This document shows positions 42,781 to 52,552 of a DNA stretch of 64,000 nucleotides, piece after piece. A model generated the notes under the pieces. The model did no database searches. It was not told where the DNA came from and saw only the letters and a list, made by a program, of their open reading frames with translations. Each line of letters opens with the position of its first letter. Positions within the stretch are counted from its first letter, which is position 1. Source of the DNA: Salinibacterium xinjiangense (GTDB lineage: Bacteria > Actinomycetota > Actinomycetes > Actinomycetales > Microbacteriaceae); assembly GCF_014645015.1 (NCBI RefSeq), contig NZ_BMLC01000001.1, positions 682,001 to 746,000 on the forward strand, written 5' to 3'. A program made the translations under genes and the position numbers.

Positions 42781-43233
42781 CTACGGCGCTAGGGCGGTCG
42801 TGGTGACGGTGTAGTTCACGGTGACGCCACCCTCGGTGGCCACGACCACGGCGACGGTGTACCTGTCGTTCGTGAAGGTGCCGAGCGACCCGGTTTCGGT
42901 GGTGCCACCGCCGATCTCATTCTGAGTGAATCCCGCATCGGTCAGTTGCGCGGCAACAGCATCGAAGATCGCGGGGTCGGTGGATTTGATCGTGACGTTC
43001 CAGACCTGGTCGTTACCGGTCTTGAAGCCAGCCCCGGACTGGATCTCGCTATCCACCAAAGGAATGTCGCCCGGGAAGTCCTTCGGCAGTGATGCCCCGT
43101 CGAGGTTGACGTCACCACCCGTTGCCTGTTCGATGATCGATTCGACGGGGTTGAGGGAACAGCCGATGAGCACCGGGGCGATCGCGAGCACGACGATGAT
43201 CGCGAGGGGTGCGCGCACGCTGGAGAGTTTCAC
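42781..43233 (-). CDS. Hypothetical lipoprotein
   Basis: A 150-residue exported lipoprotein. MKLSSVRAPLAIIVVLAIAP is followed by VLIGC, a lipobox-like Cys. The mature part is small and beta-rich with a DFPGDIPLVDSEIQSG segment and acidic/Thr-rich stretches. The family is not recognised by me beyond an actinobacterial hypothetical lipoprotein. GTG 43233 is preferred over GTG 43239 because TACGAT lies exactly 6 nt before it. It is convergent with nothing nearby and lies upstream of the typA terminator on the same strand. Confidence 0.75.
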   Translation of the reverse strand: MKLSSVRAPLAIIVVLAIAPVLIGCSLNPVESIIEQATGGDVNLDGASLPKDFPGDIPLVDSEIQSGAGFKTGNDQVWNVTIKSTDPAIFDAVAAQLTDAGFTQNEIGGGTTETGSLGTFTNDRYTVAVVVATEGGVTVNYTVTTTALAP

Positions 43234-43290
43234 GGCCACATCGTAGCGGGCCGCAGGTGTGCCGGAACGGTGGATCTCCGGGAAAAACCA

Positions 43291-43330
43291 CGATAGCTCG
43301 CCTGGCGCCCTGGCGCCCGGCGAGCTATCG
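43291..43330 (-). terminator. Rho-independent terminator of typA
   Basis: A perfect 12-bp stem CGATAGCTCGCC/GGCGAGCTATCG closes a 16-nt loop and is followed on the minus strand by TTTTT (complement of 43283-43287). It lies 11 bp past the typA stop. Confidence 0.85.
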
Positions 43331-43341
43331 ACAGGTGGTTG

Positions 43342-45261
43342 CTAGGCGTTCTGCTTTTTGCGCTGCGAGTAGGCGCGAGCACGGGCGCTCGAGTCGAGCT
43401 CGACCTTGCGGATACGGATCACCTCGGGGGTGACCTCGACGCACTCGTCTTCGCGGGCGAACTCGAGGCATTCCTCGAGGGTGAGCTTGCGCGACGGGGT
43501 CATGCGCTCGAACGTGTCAGACGTCGACTGGCGCATGTTGGTGAGCTGCTTCTCCTTGGTGATGTTCACGTCCATGTCGTCTGCACGCGAGTTCTCACCG
43601 ACGACCATGCCCTCGTAGACCTCCTGGGTCGGCTCCACGAAGAACGACATGCGCTCCTGCAGGGCTGTCATGGCGAACGGAGTCGCGGCACCGGAGCGGT
43701 CGGCGACGATCGAGCCGTTGGTGCGGGTCTCGATGGCGCCAGCCCACGGCTCATAGCCGTGCGAGATCGCGTTGGCGATTCCGGTACCACGGGTGATCGT
43801 CAGGAACTCGGTGCGGAATCCGATGAGCCCTCGCGACGGCACAATGAACTCCATGCGTACCCAGCCAGTGCCGTGGTTCGTCATGGTCTCCATGCGACCC
43901 TTGCGCGAGGCGAGAAGCTGAGTGATCGCACCGAGGTGCTCCTCAGGCGAGTCGATGGTGAGGTGCTCGAACGGCTCGTTGAGCTTTCCATCGATGTGCT
44001 TCGTGACCACCTGCGGCTTGCCGACGGTGAGCTCGTAGCCTTCGCGACGCATCTGCTCGACCAGGATGGCGAGCGCGAGCTCACCACGGCCCTGGATCTC
44101 CCAGGCGTCGGGGCGACCGATATCGACGAGCTTGATGGAGACGTTACCGACGAGTTCGCGGTCCAGGCGATCCTTGACCATGCGGGCCGTGAGCTTGTGC
44201 CCCTTGACCTTGCCGATGATCGGGGAGGTGTTCGTACCGATCGTCATCGAGATGGCGGGATCGTCGACCTTGATGGTCGGCAGCGGGCGAACGTCATCCG
44301 GGTCGGCGAGGGTCTCACCGATGGTGATGTCTTCGAAGCCTGCGACGGCAACGATGTCACCCGGGCCGGCGGATTCAGTCGGGAAGCGGTCGAGCGCCTT
44401 GGTGATGAGCAGCTCGGTGACGCGCACGTTGTGAACGCTGCCGTCGTGCTTGACCCAGGCGACGGTCTGGCCCTTCTTGATGGTGCCGTTGAAGACACGC
44501 AGGAGCGCGAGACGGCCGAGGAACGGCGAGGCGTCGAGGTTGGTGACGTGCGCCTGCAGCGGGTGCTCGTCATCGTAGGTCGGAGCCGGGATGTGCTTGA
44601 TGATGGCGTCGAACAGCGGTTCGAGGTCTTCGTTGTCTGGCAGTGAGCCGTTCTCCGGGCGGTTCCAGCTAGCGGCACCGTTCCGGCCCGAAGCGTAGAC
44701 GACGGGAACGTCGAGCACGGCATCCAGGTCGAGGTCAGGGAAGTCGTCGTGCATGTCGCTGGCGAGACCGAGGAGCAGGTCCTGGCTCTCGGTGACGACC
44801 TCGTCGATGCGCGCATCGGGGCGGTCGGTCTTGTTCACTAGCAGGATGACGGGCAGCTTGGCCTCGAGCGCCTTGCGCAGCACGAAGCGCGTCTGGGGCA
44901 GCGGCCCCTCGCTCGCGTCGACGAGCAGCACGACACCGTCGACCATGGACAGGCCGCGCTCGACCTCTCCACCGAAGTCGGCGTGGCCCGGGGTGTCGAT
45001 CACGTTGATGATGATCGGTCCGCCGTCGCCGTTGGCAGCAGCATGGATGCCGTTGTACGAGATCGCCGTGTTCTTGGCGAGGATCGTGATGCCCTTTTCG
45101 CGTTCGAGGTCGTTCGAGTCCATCGCACGCTCCTCGAGGTGAGCATGCGCAGCGAACGAGTTGGTCTGCCTGAGCATCGCGTCCACAAGGGTGGTCTTGC
45201 CGTGGTCGACGTGGGCGACGATCGCCACGTTGCGCAGGTCTGAGCGTGTGGCGATTGCCAT
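43342..45261 (-). CDS. typA: Ribosome-associated GTPase TypA/BipA
   Basis: A 639-residue translational GTPase. G1 is [15 protein letters not shown], with the switch region [16 protein letters not shown] and NKTDRPDAR. It is followed by elongation-factor-like domains and the BipA-specific C-terminal domain. It supports ribosome assembly and stress or cold adaptation. ATG 45261 has an AGAAGGAA site upstream; longer frames run into the ABC ATPase gene, which ends 13 bp before. Partial read-through from the ABC operon is possible. Confidence 0.95.
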   Translation of the reverse strand: MAIATRSDLRNVAIVAHVDHGKTTLVDAMLRQTNSFAAHAHLEERAMDSNDLEREKGITILAKNTAISYNGIHAAANGDGGPIIINVIDTPGHADFGGEVERGLSMVDGVVLLVDASEGPLPQTRFVLRKALEAKLPVILLVNKTDRPDARIDEVVTESQDLLLGLASDMHDDFPDLDLDAVLDVPVVYASGRNGAASWNRPENGSLPDNEDLEPLFDAIIKHIPAPTYDDEHPLQAHVTNLDASPFLGRLALLRVFNGTIKKGQTVAWVKHDGSVHNVRVTELLITKALDRFPTESAGPGDIVAVAGFEDITIGETLADPDDVRPLPTIKVDDPAISMTIGTNTSPIIGKVKGHKLTARMVKDRLDRELVGNVSIKLVDIGRPDAWEIQGRGELALAILVEQMRREGYELTVGKPQVVTKHIDGKLNEPFEHLTIDSPEEHLGAITQLLASRKGRMETMTNHGTGWVRMEFIVPSRGLIGFRTEFLTITRGTGIANAISHGYEPWAGAIETRTNGSIVADRSGAATPFAMTALQERMSFFVEPTQEVYEGMVVGENSRADDMDVNITKEKQLTNMRQSTSDTFERMTPSRKLTLEECLEFAREDECVEVTPEVIRIRKVELDSSARARAYSQRKKQNA

Positions 45262-45274
45262 GAGCGTGTTCCTT

Positions 45275-46975
45275 CTAGTTCTGGCCTTCTGAGGCCTTGG
45301 AGGCTGCGCGAGTCTCACGCCGCTCACGCTGAGCGAGCGGATCCGGCAGCGGCACGGCAGCGATGAGTCGCTGTGTGTAAGGGTCTTTGGGGTGTCGCAG
45401 GATCTCATCTCGAGTTCCCTGCTCCACAAGTCTACCGCGATGCATGACCGCGATCCTGTGCGCGAGAATATCGACCACCGCCAGGTCATGGCTGACGAAG
45501 AGGCAGGCGAACTGGAGTTGCTGCTGCAACTCCTGCAGCAGGTCGAGGAACCTGGCCTGCACCGAGACATCGAGGGCACTCGTCGGCTCGTCGGCGACGA
45601 GCAGTTCGGGAGTCAGCGCGAGTGCCCTGGCGATACCCACGCGCTGGCGCTGGCCACCACTCAACTCGTGCGGATACCGGTTGCGGTAGCTCGTCGGCAG
45701 TTCGACGGAGCTCAACAGCTCCTGTACCCGCCGATCGAGGTCTTTGCCCCTGGCCTCGCCCGCCAGCAGCAGGGGTTCACCGATCGACTGCCCAATGGGC
45801 ATCCGGGGATTCAGGCTCGACCCCGGGTCCTGGAAGACGATTCCGGTCTTCTGGCGCAGGGGACGGAGGTCTTTCTGGCTCGCGTTCGAGATGTCGTAGC
45901 CGACCACCGTCAGCTTTCCCTCGGCGATCGGCAGCAGGCCCACGGATGCCCGCCCGAGCGTGGTCTTGCCCGATCCGGACTCCCCAACCAGGCCGACGAT
46001 CTCGCCGGGAAAGATCTCGAGGTTGATGTTCTCAGCAGCCCGGAAAGCCGGAACCCGGCCCCGTTTCGGGTATTCAATGGAGACGTTCTCGAACTTCAGC
46101 ACGGCCGTCCGCGTGTCTGTACGAGCCTTCGTCACGCGCAGGGAGCTTTCGACGGTTGCGGCGCCCAGATGAGGAACGGCGGCGAGCAGGGACTTCGTGT
46201 ATTCGGCGGTAGGCCGGGTGAACACGTCGATGACGGTCCCCGTCTCGACGGCAAGCCCATCCTTCATCACCATGATGTGGTCGGCGAGGTCGGCCACGAC
46301 GCCCATGTCGTGGGTGATCAGGATGATCGCACTATCGAGTCGCGTGCGCAGGCTGCGCAGCAGATCCAGGATCTCCGCCTGCACCGTCACGTCGAGAGCA
46401 GTCGTCGGCTCGTCCGCGATCAGCAGCACGGGGTCGCACGAGATCGACTGGGCGATCATGGCGCGCTGCCGCTGGCCGCCCGACAACTGGTGGGGGTACT
46501 TGTTGAACGCGATCGGCGGATCCGGCATTTCGACCTTGGTGAGAAGGTCGATCGCTCGATCCTTCGCCTCGGTAGGCGTGAGGTCGAAGTGGGAGCGCAG
46601 GGCCTCCATGATCTGGAAACCGATCGTGTAGACCGGGTTCAGTGCCGTCATCGGCTCCTGGAAGATGACAGCAACCTGGTTGCCTCGCACCTGTCTGAGT
46701 TCGCGCTCGGGGATTCCCCGCAGTTCTTTGCCCAGGAGTTTGATCGACCCGGTGACCTTGGCGTTGGCCGGCAGCAGGCCGAGCAGCGCCATCGAGCTCG
46801 AGCTCTTGCCCGAGCCTGACTCGCCGACGATGGCGAGCACCTCGCCGCGCTTGACTGAGTAGTTCAGGTCGATCGCGGCTGGGTAGAAGGTTCCATCGAC
46901 CCAGAAATCGACGCCGAGGCCAGTGACCTCGAGAACCGTTTCGGAGGTGGGTGTGGTCGGTGCGCTCGTTGCCAT
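45275..46975 (-). CDS. Oligopeptide-type ABC transporter, fused double ATPase (operon 2)
   Basis: A 566-residue protein with two complete ABC domains, equivalent to DppD plus DppF. Domain 1 has [26 protein letters not shown] and [13 protein letters not shown]; domain 2 has [16 protein letters not shown] and [16 protein letters not shown]. Each carries a DEPT Walker B. It powers the permeases encoded at 47634-50368, although a plus-strand PH-domain gene separates them. ATG 46975 is chosen as the first start that leaves a normal N terminus. Confidence 0.92.
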   Translation of the reverse strand: MATSAPTTPTSETVLEVTGLGVDFWVDGTFYPAAIDLNYSVKRGEVLAIVGESGSGKSSSSMALLGLLPANAKVTGSIKLLGKELRGIPERELRQVRGNQVAVIFQEPMTALNPVYTIGFQIMEALRSHFDLTPTEAKDRAIDLLTKVEMPDPPIAFNKYPHQLSGGQRQRAMIAQSISCDPVLLIADEPTTALDVTVQAEILDLLRSLRTRLDSAIILITHDMGVVADLADHIMVMKDGLAVETGTVIDVFTRPTAEYTKSLLAAVPHLGAATVESSLRVTKARTDTRTAVLKFENVSIEYPKRGRVPAFRAAENINLEIFPGEIVGLVGESGSGKTTLGRASVGLLPIAEGKLTVVGYDISNASQKDLRPLRQKTGIVFQDPGSSLNPRMPIGQSIGEPLLLAGEARGKDLDRRVQELLSSVELPTSYRNRYPHELSGGQRQRVGIARALALTPELLVADEPTSALDVSVQARFLDLLQELQQQLQFACLFVSHDLAVVDILAHRIAVMHRGRLVEQGTRDEILRHPKDPYTQRLIAAVPLPDPLAQRERRETRAASKASEGQN

Positions 46976-47025
46976 CAGCTGACGTTCCCTGCAGTTGAGT
47001 GAAGGCGATCTGCGAAGCTGGAGGC

Positions 47026-47625
47026 ATGCGTTTCGCCCCAACTTCTTTTCGCCCGGTGTTCGGTCGAGTACTGAGTGTCATCGTGGCGGTCATCGTCGCG
47101 TTCGGCCTGGCCGGCTTCATCGTCGCCGGTGATTACGAGGGCCTGGTGCGCTACGGCTGGGGCATGCTGCTGCTGGTCGTCGTGGTGTACGCGCTGTTCT
47201 GGCGACCCAGTCTCGACGTCGCCGAGCACGCAATCACGGTTCGCAACGTCTTCAGCACCATCACGGTGCCATGGCCGGCGATCCAGCGCATCGACACGAA
47301 GTACGCGCTCACGCTCTACACGACCGGTGGCACGATCTCGGCCTGGGCGAGCCCGGCCCCTAATCGCTATGCCTCTCACAACGCTGCGGCATCGGATGCC
47401 CGGCTCGCCTCGAACGGAACGGGCGCTGTTCGACCCGGCGACCTGCTGTCCACGGGAAGTGGTGCTGCTGCCTTCGTCATCCGCCGCCATTGGGGGGAAC
47501 TTCGTGACGACGGCCTGCTCGATGCGGGCTACGAAGACGGGAGCGTGCGCCGCGACATCCACTGGCCGACGATCATCGCGATGGCCACGTTGGCCGTCGC
47601 GACGGTGCTCGGGATTGCGCTTTAG
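47026..47625 (+). CDS. PH-domain membrane protein
   Basis: A 199-residue protein with two N-terminal TM helices (VFGRVLSVIVAVIVAFGLAG and GMLLLVVVVYALFW), a bacterial PH-like beta domain (PSLDVAEHAITVRNVFSTIT), and a C-terminal TM helix. Function unknown. ATG 47026 has GGAGG only one base upstream, an unusual spacing, so GTG 46999 remains possible. The gene lies on the opposite strand between the permease and ATPase genes of an ABC operon. Confidence 0.75.
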   Translation: MRFAPTSFRPVFGRVLSVIVAVIVAFGLAGFIVAGDYEGLVRYGWGMLLLVVVVYALFWRPSLDVAEHAITVRNVFSTITVPWPAIQRIDTKYALTLYTTGGTISAWASPAPNRYASHNAAASDARLASNGTGAVRPGDLLSTGSGAAAFVIRRHWGELRDDGLLDAGYEDGSVRRDIHWPTIIAMATLAVATVLGIAL

Positions 47626-47633
47626 CGCGGGCA

Positions 47634-48836
47634 TCAGCTGTCGCCCCTCGGGGGGCGATCATCGGCGTTGGGCTTGTCGGCGCTGTAGCCCCGCGTTCCG
47701 GGCCCGCCGCCCTGCATACCCGCACCGCGGGACGACACGACAGCTGCCGCGCGGTTGAGGTCTCCGCCCGCGGCCGGAGCAGCGTCAGGCTTTCCGCCAT
47801 CGGGGCCGAGTCGTTTCGCCCTCGCCAGTGCCCTGTCGGTCGGCATGCGCCGCTGACGAGGGTCGAACGCATCGCGAAGACCGTCGCCGATGAAGTTGAT
47901 GCACAGGGCGATGGCGATGATGAACAGACCTGGCCACCAGAACAGCCAGGGTCGGGTCGAGAACGCCGCCTGGTTCTCGCTGATGATCTTGCCGAGCGAG
48001 GTGTCTGGCGCCTGCACCCCGTAGCCGAGGAAGCTGAGTCCGGTCTCGATCAGTATCGCCGCGGCCATCAGCAGCGTCGAGTTGACGATGATGACGCCAA
48101 TGGCGTTGGGCAGGATGTGGCGGAAGATGATCCGCGCATCGCGGGCGCCTGCCACGCGGGCGGCATCCACGAACTCACGCTCGCGCAGGGACAGGAACTC
48201 TCCTCGAACGAGTCGAGCGAGCCCCGTCCAGAGCACCAGGCCGAGGATGAGTGCGAGCACCGGAGCACCGGCGATGCCGAAGCGTCGTCCGAGAACCGCG
48301 CCGATCACGATCACGGGGATCGTGATGATGATGTCGGTGAAGCGCATCAGCACCGCGTCGGTCGCACCACGATAGAAGCCGGATACGGCTCCGACCACCG
48401 TTCCGATGATGGTGGCGATTCCGCCCACGATCACCATGATCATCAACGACTGCTGGGTGCCCCGCATGACGACGGCGAAGATGTCCCGACCGACTTCGTC
48501 CTGTCCGAACGGGTGGTTGCCGAAGGTGAAGGGGAAGAGCGAGATCGTCGGTCGCCCGCCATTCTCCACCGCGACCGCGATGTTCCAGGTGAACTGCCAC
48601 CAGCCGCCTGGTTTGAAGCTGCCGAATTGGGGCCCGACCGAGCTGAAGGCCAGCACGATGATGAACAGCAACACGAACATTGCGACCAGGGCTCCGCGGT
48701 GGCGGAAGAACCGCTTGCGAACGATCTGGCCCTGGCTGAGGCCGGCGATGTCTTTGAGTTCGATCGAGGATTCGTCGTCGGTGACGCCTGGCGCCTGATG
48801 GCCGGGCTGCTGCACCGGAGGTTCGAGGCTAGTCAT
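47634..48836 (-). CDS. Oligopeptide-type ABC permease, DppC-like (operon 2)
   Basis: A 400-residue permease. An N-terminal OppC_N segment is followed by about six TM helices and the EAA loop (AARVAGARDARIIFRHILPNA, seen by its core GARDARIIFRHILP). A cytoplasmic tail of about 70 residues, rich in Asp, Pro, Gly and Arg, follows the last helix; this tail is longer than usual. It shares one base with the stop of the DppB-like gene, so translation is coupled. Confidence 0.9.
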   Translation of the reverse strand: MTSLEPPVQQPGHQAPGVTDDESSIELKDIAGLSQGQIVRKRFFRHRGALVAMFVLLFIIVLAFSSVGPQFGSFKPGGWWQFTWNIAVAVENGGRPTISLFPFTFGNHPFGQDEVGRDIFAVVMRGTQQSLMIMVIVGGIATIIGTVVGAVSGFYRGATDAVLMRFTDIIITIPVIVIGAVLGRRFGIAGAPVLALILGLVLWTGLARLVRGEFLSLREREFVDAARVAGARDARIIFRHILPNAIGVIIVNSTLLMAAAILIETGLSFLGYGVQAPDTSLGKIISENQAAFSTRPWLFWWPGLFIIAIALCINFIGDGLRDAFDPRQRRMPTDRALARAKRLGPDGGKPDAAPAAGGDLNRAAAVVSSRGAGMQGGGPGTRGYSADKPNADDRPPRGDS

Positions 48837-50368
48837 CAGGACACCCGGATTCGTGGGTCGAGCCCCGCATACACAAGGTCTGCGAGCAGGTTGAACAGGA
48901 TTGCGAGCCCGCCGGTCACGAGGAAGAAGGCCATCACGGGGTTCGGATCCACCTTGTCGAGGCCGTTCTGGAACAGTTGGCCCATTCCGACGAAGCCGAA
49001 CACTCTTTCCGTGATCACCGCACCACCGATGATGCCGCCGATGTCGAACGCGACGATCGTGGCGATCGGGATGAGTGCGTTGCGAAAGGCGTGGCGCACC
49101 ACGACCGTGCGCTCAGTGAGCCCCTTCGCGCGAGCCGTGCGGATGTAGTCCTGGTTCATCACTTCGAGCAGGCTCGCTCGCGAGTACCGCGTGTAACTCG
49201 CGAAGGAGATCAGGATCAGGGCGATGGTCGGCAGCAGCAGGTGGGTGAAAAGGTCGACGCCCTGCACCCAGAGGGAACCTTCAAGACCGGGGGTGGATGA
49301 TCCGACCGTAGCGATCGGCCGCCCCTTGATGCGTCCGGAGTTCGCGTACTGGTTCCACACGAACATAAAGCGGTCGAGTGCAATGAGCCCGGCCACCAGG
49401 AATCCGGTGATCGCCGCGGTGCGGGCCACAGGCAATCGATCAGAACCCCCGAACAACCAGCCGATTCCGAAGCTCACTCCGATCGTGAGCAGCGCGATCA
49501 GCGCCAGTCCCCATAGCTCGAGGCCGAACGAGAAGCCGTAGAGGAATGGGAAGTAGATGGCGATGCCGACGCCTGCAACGGCAAGGGAGGCATACAGCGC
49601 CCGCCTCCGTTTCAATCCGGTCGAGATCAGCGTGACCCCGATGGCAACCCCGATCGAGGAGATGATGATCCCGACGAATCCGATGTGGGGGGTCGAGAAC
49701 CAGTCGCTCAGGTCCATATAGAACAGAATGCCCGCGGTCGCGACGGCCGCAATGCCGAACGTGAGCAGCTTCTGCAGCCCTTTCCTCGGGATGATCGACA
49801 TCCAGATCAATCCCGAGATGACCGCGATTATCGGGATGATCCAGTATTCGATCTTCGGATCGGCGAGGAAGTCGTTGAAGCCGATGGCGATGTACTGCTT
49901 CAGGAGGACGGCGACCCAGAAGATCGGCAGCGAGAAGAACAGGAACGAGATGAAGGTCACGCCGTAGTCGTAGCCGCTGTACTGGCGAAGCGCGGTGGTG
50001 ATACCGACGGTGATGCCGAGGACGATGGCGACGATACTGGCGATCGTGACGAGCTGCAGCGTCGAACCGGCCGCCTGCGCCAGCAACACAGCTACGGGCT
50101 GGTTCTGCACGGTGACACCGAGGTCACACTGCCCGATGAAGCACTTGCCCACACCAGCGAGCCAGATGAAGTATCTGAGGAATGGCGGAACGTCGAGATT
50201 GAGCAACTGAGTGCGGGCCTCGATGAGTTGCGCCTTGTTGGGTGCGGTGCTGACTCGCAGGTCCTCGAGGGGGTCACCCGACAACGCCGTCAGGATGTAC
50301 ATGAGATAGGTCGCTGCGAGAAGAATGAAAATCGACGCGATGAGGCGCCTGACGACGAATGTTGCCAC
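48836..50368 (-). CDS. DppB-like ABC permease with an extra membrane insertion (operon 2)
   Basis: A 510-residue permease, about 190 residues longer than usual DppB proteins (the operon 1 homologue has 309). The start MATFVVRRLIASIFILL and the end, with TARAKGLTERTVVVRHAFRN as EAA loop and LVYAGLDPRIRV, are normal DppB. Between about residues 165 and 350 lies an insertion with several added hydrophobic segments (LLTFGIAAVATAGILFYM, IIISSIGVAIGVTLIS, ALIALLTIGVSFGIGWLF). It could alter substrate path or partner binding. Confidence 0.88.
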   Translation of the reverse strand: MATFVVRRLIASIFILLAATYLMYILTALSGDPLEDLRVSTAPNKAQLIEARTQLLNLDVPPFLRYFIWLAGVGKCFIGQCDLGVTVQNQPVAVLLAQAAGSTLQLVTIASIVAIVLGITVGITTALRQYSGYDYGVTFISFLFFSLPIFWVAVLLKQYIAIGFNDFLADPKIEYWIIPIIAVISGLIWMSIIPRKGLQKLLTFGIAAVATAGILFYMDLSDWFSTPHIGFVGIIISSIGVAIGVTLISTGLKRRRALYASLAVAGVGIAIYFPFLYGFSFGLELWGLALIALLTIGVSFGIGWLFGGSDRLPVARTAAITGFLVAGLIALDRFMFVWNQYANSGRIKGRPIATVGSSTPGLEGSLWVQGVDLFTHLLLPTIALILISFASYTRYSRASLLEVMNQDYIRTARAKGLTERTVVVRHAFRNALIPIATIVAFDIGGIIGGAVITERVFGFVGMGQLFQNGLDKVDPNPVMAFFLVTGGLAILFNLLADLVYAGLDPRIRVS

Positions 50369-50404
50369 GAGCGTGACCTGCCTTAATGCGTCTTCCAGAA
50401 TGGC

Positions 50405-50434
50405 GGGCGCTGGGACCTTTCGGTCCCAGCGCCC
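50405..50434 (-). other. Intercistronic hairpin between SBP and permease genes (operon 2)
   Basis: A perfect 13-bp stem GGGCGCTGGGACC/GGTCCCAGCGCCC with a GAAA tetraloop on the minus strand. It has no U tract, so it is more likely an mRNA stabiliser or partial attenuator that keeps SBP expression above that of the permeases. Confidence 0.65.
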
Positions 50435-50473
50435 AGAATTAGCTAACGGTAACGAATGATCGAGTCTTCTCGA

Positions 50474-52279
50474 TTATTCGCTGACCGGGCTCCATTCCCA
50501 AACGTTCCAGAAAATCGTCGGCGAGAGCGTCGACGGAGCGATGTTCGCGATCTTCGTCTGGTCGAACGCGGTCACCGCAGGGAACTGGAAGATCGTGACG
50601 CCATAGAAGTCCTCCCACAGCAGCTTGTCGATCTTCTTTTGGATCTCAATCTGCTTGTCGAGGTCGAACTCCTTACCCAACTGATCTGTCAGCTTGTCCA
50701 TGTCAGGGTTGCTGTAAAAGTTGAGGTTGTTGATTCCCTTCGAGTTGAAGGTGGGGGGCGGGCCGTTCGTCACCCCTAGGCTCGTCGACTGCCATCCGAA
50801 CAGCGATGCGTCGTAGGCACTGGGGGTGCCCAGCAGGCCTCCCCAGTCTGGGCTCGAGCAGTCTGTGACGTTGAAGCCGGCCAGGGCTCCGGACTGCTGG
50901 ATCAGCAGGAACTCGTTTGCACGGCGAGGGTTCGTCGACGAGAAGAGCATGCAGACCTCGGGGTTGGTCACGCCGGCCTCGGCAAGCAGTGCCGTTGCGC
51001 CGGCGATGTCGACGTCAGCGTAGTCAGCAGAACCGTTGGCTTTGGCGGAGTCGTCGTAGCCCTCTGCTCCGGGAAGGAAGACCTGCGAGTCACGGGTGAC
51101 GGCATCTGCCTGGATCGGGACGATGAGCTTGTCGACGATCTCCTGGCGCGGGATGACCTTCATGAACGCCTCACGGATGAGGGGGTTGTTGAAGTGTCCG
51201 CTCTTCGACTGGTCGAACTGGAGGTCGATGTGCTCGTAAGTGCCCTCGTAGCCACCCACCACGGTCACGTCGAGTGCTGCAAGAGCATCAGACACGTCGG
51301 CCGTAGCCTGTGGCGAGATGACCTGCACTTCACCGTTCTGCAGCGCTTGAACGGCCGCGAGCGGGTCGGTGATGAATCTCACCGTGATCTCGGCAACCTG
51401 CGGCTTGTGGTCGCCGACGTAATTCTCGTTGGCAGTCAGGGTGATGTACTGGTCGGCCACGAAGTTCGTGATCGTGTACGGTCCGTTGCTGACGACCAGG
51501 CTCGTGTCACTGGGCATCTCGGTGAAGTTGAAGCCGGTGTTCCAGAAATTGGCGATCTTCGCCATCGACGCTGCGTCGTTGTCGGTGATGGCCGCCACGA
51601 GGGCGTCTTTCGCTTCCTGCGGGTCTTCGATTCCGAGGGCCTGCTGCGCCACGACGTGGGCGGGAAGCCCTGCGGTGGTGAAGGAGAGTTCCCAGTCGAC
51701 GAACGGGGCGTCCCAGGTCATCGTGATCGACTTCTTGTCGTCACTGACCTCGGGCAGCTTACTCACGAGGCCGGGTCCCGTTGTCGGGTCAGCGCCCGAG
51801 TCGAAGAAGACGACGTCGGTTGGGAAGTCGGGAGTGAACTCACCGGTATCGGGGTTGGTGAACTGGGTGGAGTCGAAATCGGGCGTGTTCTCAGCACCCG
51901 AAAGCGAGACCCAGTTGAGCAGGAGGTCGGCAGCGTCGACGGCAGTGCCATCAGACCATTTCACGCCGTCAGCGATCGTGTATTTGACGACCAGCGGGTC
52001 GTCAGAGACCTTCTCATACGTTCCGAAGGACGTGTCCTGGATGAGCTTTGGCGTGTCGTCGTAGAAGTTGAACCGCGAGTTCGTGGAATACGTGATGTTG
52101 GCGTTCGCCGTCGCATTACCGAACGAAGTCAGGTCGTTGTACGAGTAGAACGGCTGGTTCCACGCCACCGACAACGATGAACCCTCGACGATCTCCGACT
52201 GCGGTGCTGCGCAGCCCGAGAGGACGAGAGCACCGACGGCGACCGTGGCAGCTGCTGCTGCGAATCGTCTGATTCTCAA
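50474..52279 (-). CDS. Oligopeptide-type ABC substrate-binding lipoprotein (operon 2)
   Basis: A 601-residue SBP_bac_5 family protein. The signal peptide ends in LVLSGC (lipobox). The mature protein shows the family pattern VKYTIADGVKWSDGTAVDAADLL. It binds peptides or similar ligands outside the membrane and delivers them to the permeases encoded downstream. The start is TTG 52279, preceded by AGGAGG and AAAA; the homologue at 57940 has the same arrangement. Confidence 0.9.
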   Translation of the reverse strand: MRIRRFAAAAATVAVGALVLSGCAAPQSEIVEGSSLSVAWNQPFYSYNDLTSFGNATANANITYSTNSRFNFYDDTPKLIQDTSFGTYEKVSDDPLVVKYTIADGVKWSDGTAVDAADLLLNWVSLSGAENTPDFDSTQFTNPDTGEFTPDFPTDVVFFDSGADPTTGPGLVSKLPEVSDDKKSITMTWDAPFVDWELSFTTAGLPAHVVAQQALGIEDPQEAKDALVAAITDNDAASMAKIANFWNTGFNFTEMPSDTSLVVSNGPYTITNFVADQYITLTANENYVGDHKPQVAEITVRFITDPLAAVQALQNGEVQVISPQATADVSDALAALDVTVVGGYEGTYEHIDLQFDQSKSGHFNNPLIREAFMKVIPRQEIVDKLIVPIQADAVTRDSQVFLPGAEGYDDSAKANGSADYADVDIAGATALLAEAGVTNPEVCMLFSSTNPRRANEFLLIQQSGALAGFNVTDCSSPDWGGLLGTPSAYDASLFGWQSTSLGVTNGPPPTFNSKGINNLNFYSNPDMDKLTDQLGKEFDLDKQIEIQKKIDKLLWEDFYGVTIFQFPAVTAFDQTKIANIAPSTLSPTIFWNVWEWSPVSE

Positions 52280-52283
52280 TTTT

Positions 52284-52374
52284 CCTCCTGTGCAAGATGA
52301 GCGACCGCCGCGACAAGACAGAGCGCGGCAGTGCGCCTGATGTTCACACCCTAAAGGGGGCAGACCACGGTCAA
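52284..52374 (-). promoter_or_regulatory. Promoter/leader of ABC operon 2
   Basis: Reading the minus strand: TTGACC (52374-52369), 8 nt, then CCCCC-TTTA-GGGTG (52360-52347), about 50 nt, then TCGCTCATCTT and AGGAGG before the TTG start. The same order and spacing occur before the second SBP gene at 58032-57945. The -10 is not clear; TAGGGT within the motif would be 15 nt from TTGACC. The rest of the gap up to 52552 contains an inverted repeat GCGTACA/TGTACGC (52476-52497) that may end operon 1. Confidence 0.5.
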
Positions 52375-52552
52375 CAAGGTTGGCGAGAAACGTTACACAT
52401 TGGTAACGAGAGGCGAAACAATTCGGAGCGGGCACCATATTTGTGCACGAATTTCCCGACAAACGCACAATTCATGCGTACACTGCGCGCTGTACGCTCA
52501 TCCCGCGCAGTAATCACCCGCTACGAACCCGCGGGTAAGGAGCGCGCAACGA

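Noticed and set aside
42244-42792. 182-residue frame across the repeat island
   Set aside because: Translation is driven by the tandem repeats, changes register between 24- and 25-bp units, and has no recognisable domain.
45262-45579. N-terminal extension of typA
   Set aside because: Would overlap the ABC ATPase gene in another frame; TypA proteins start at the [13 protein letters not shown] position, where a ribosome-binding site is present.
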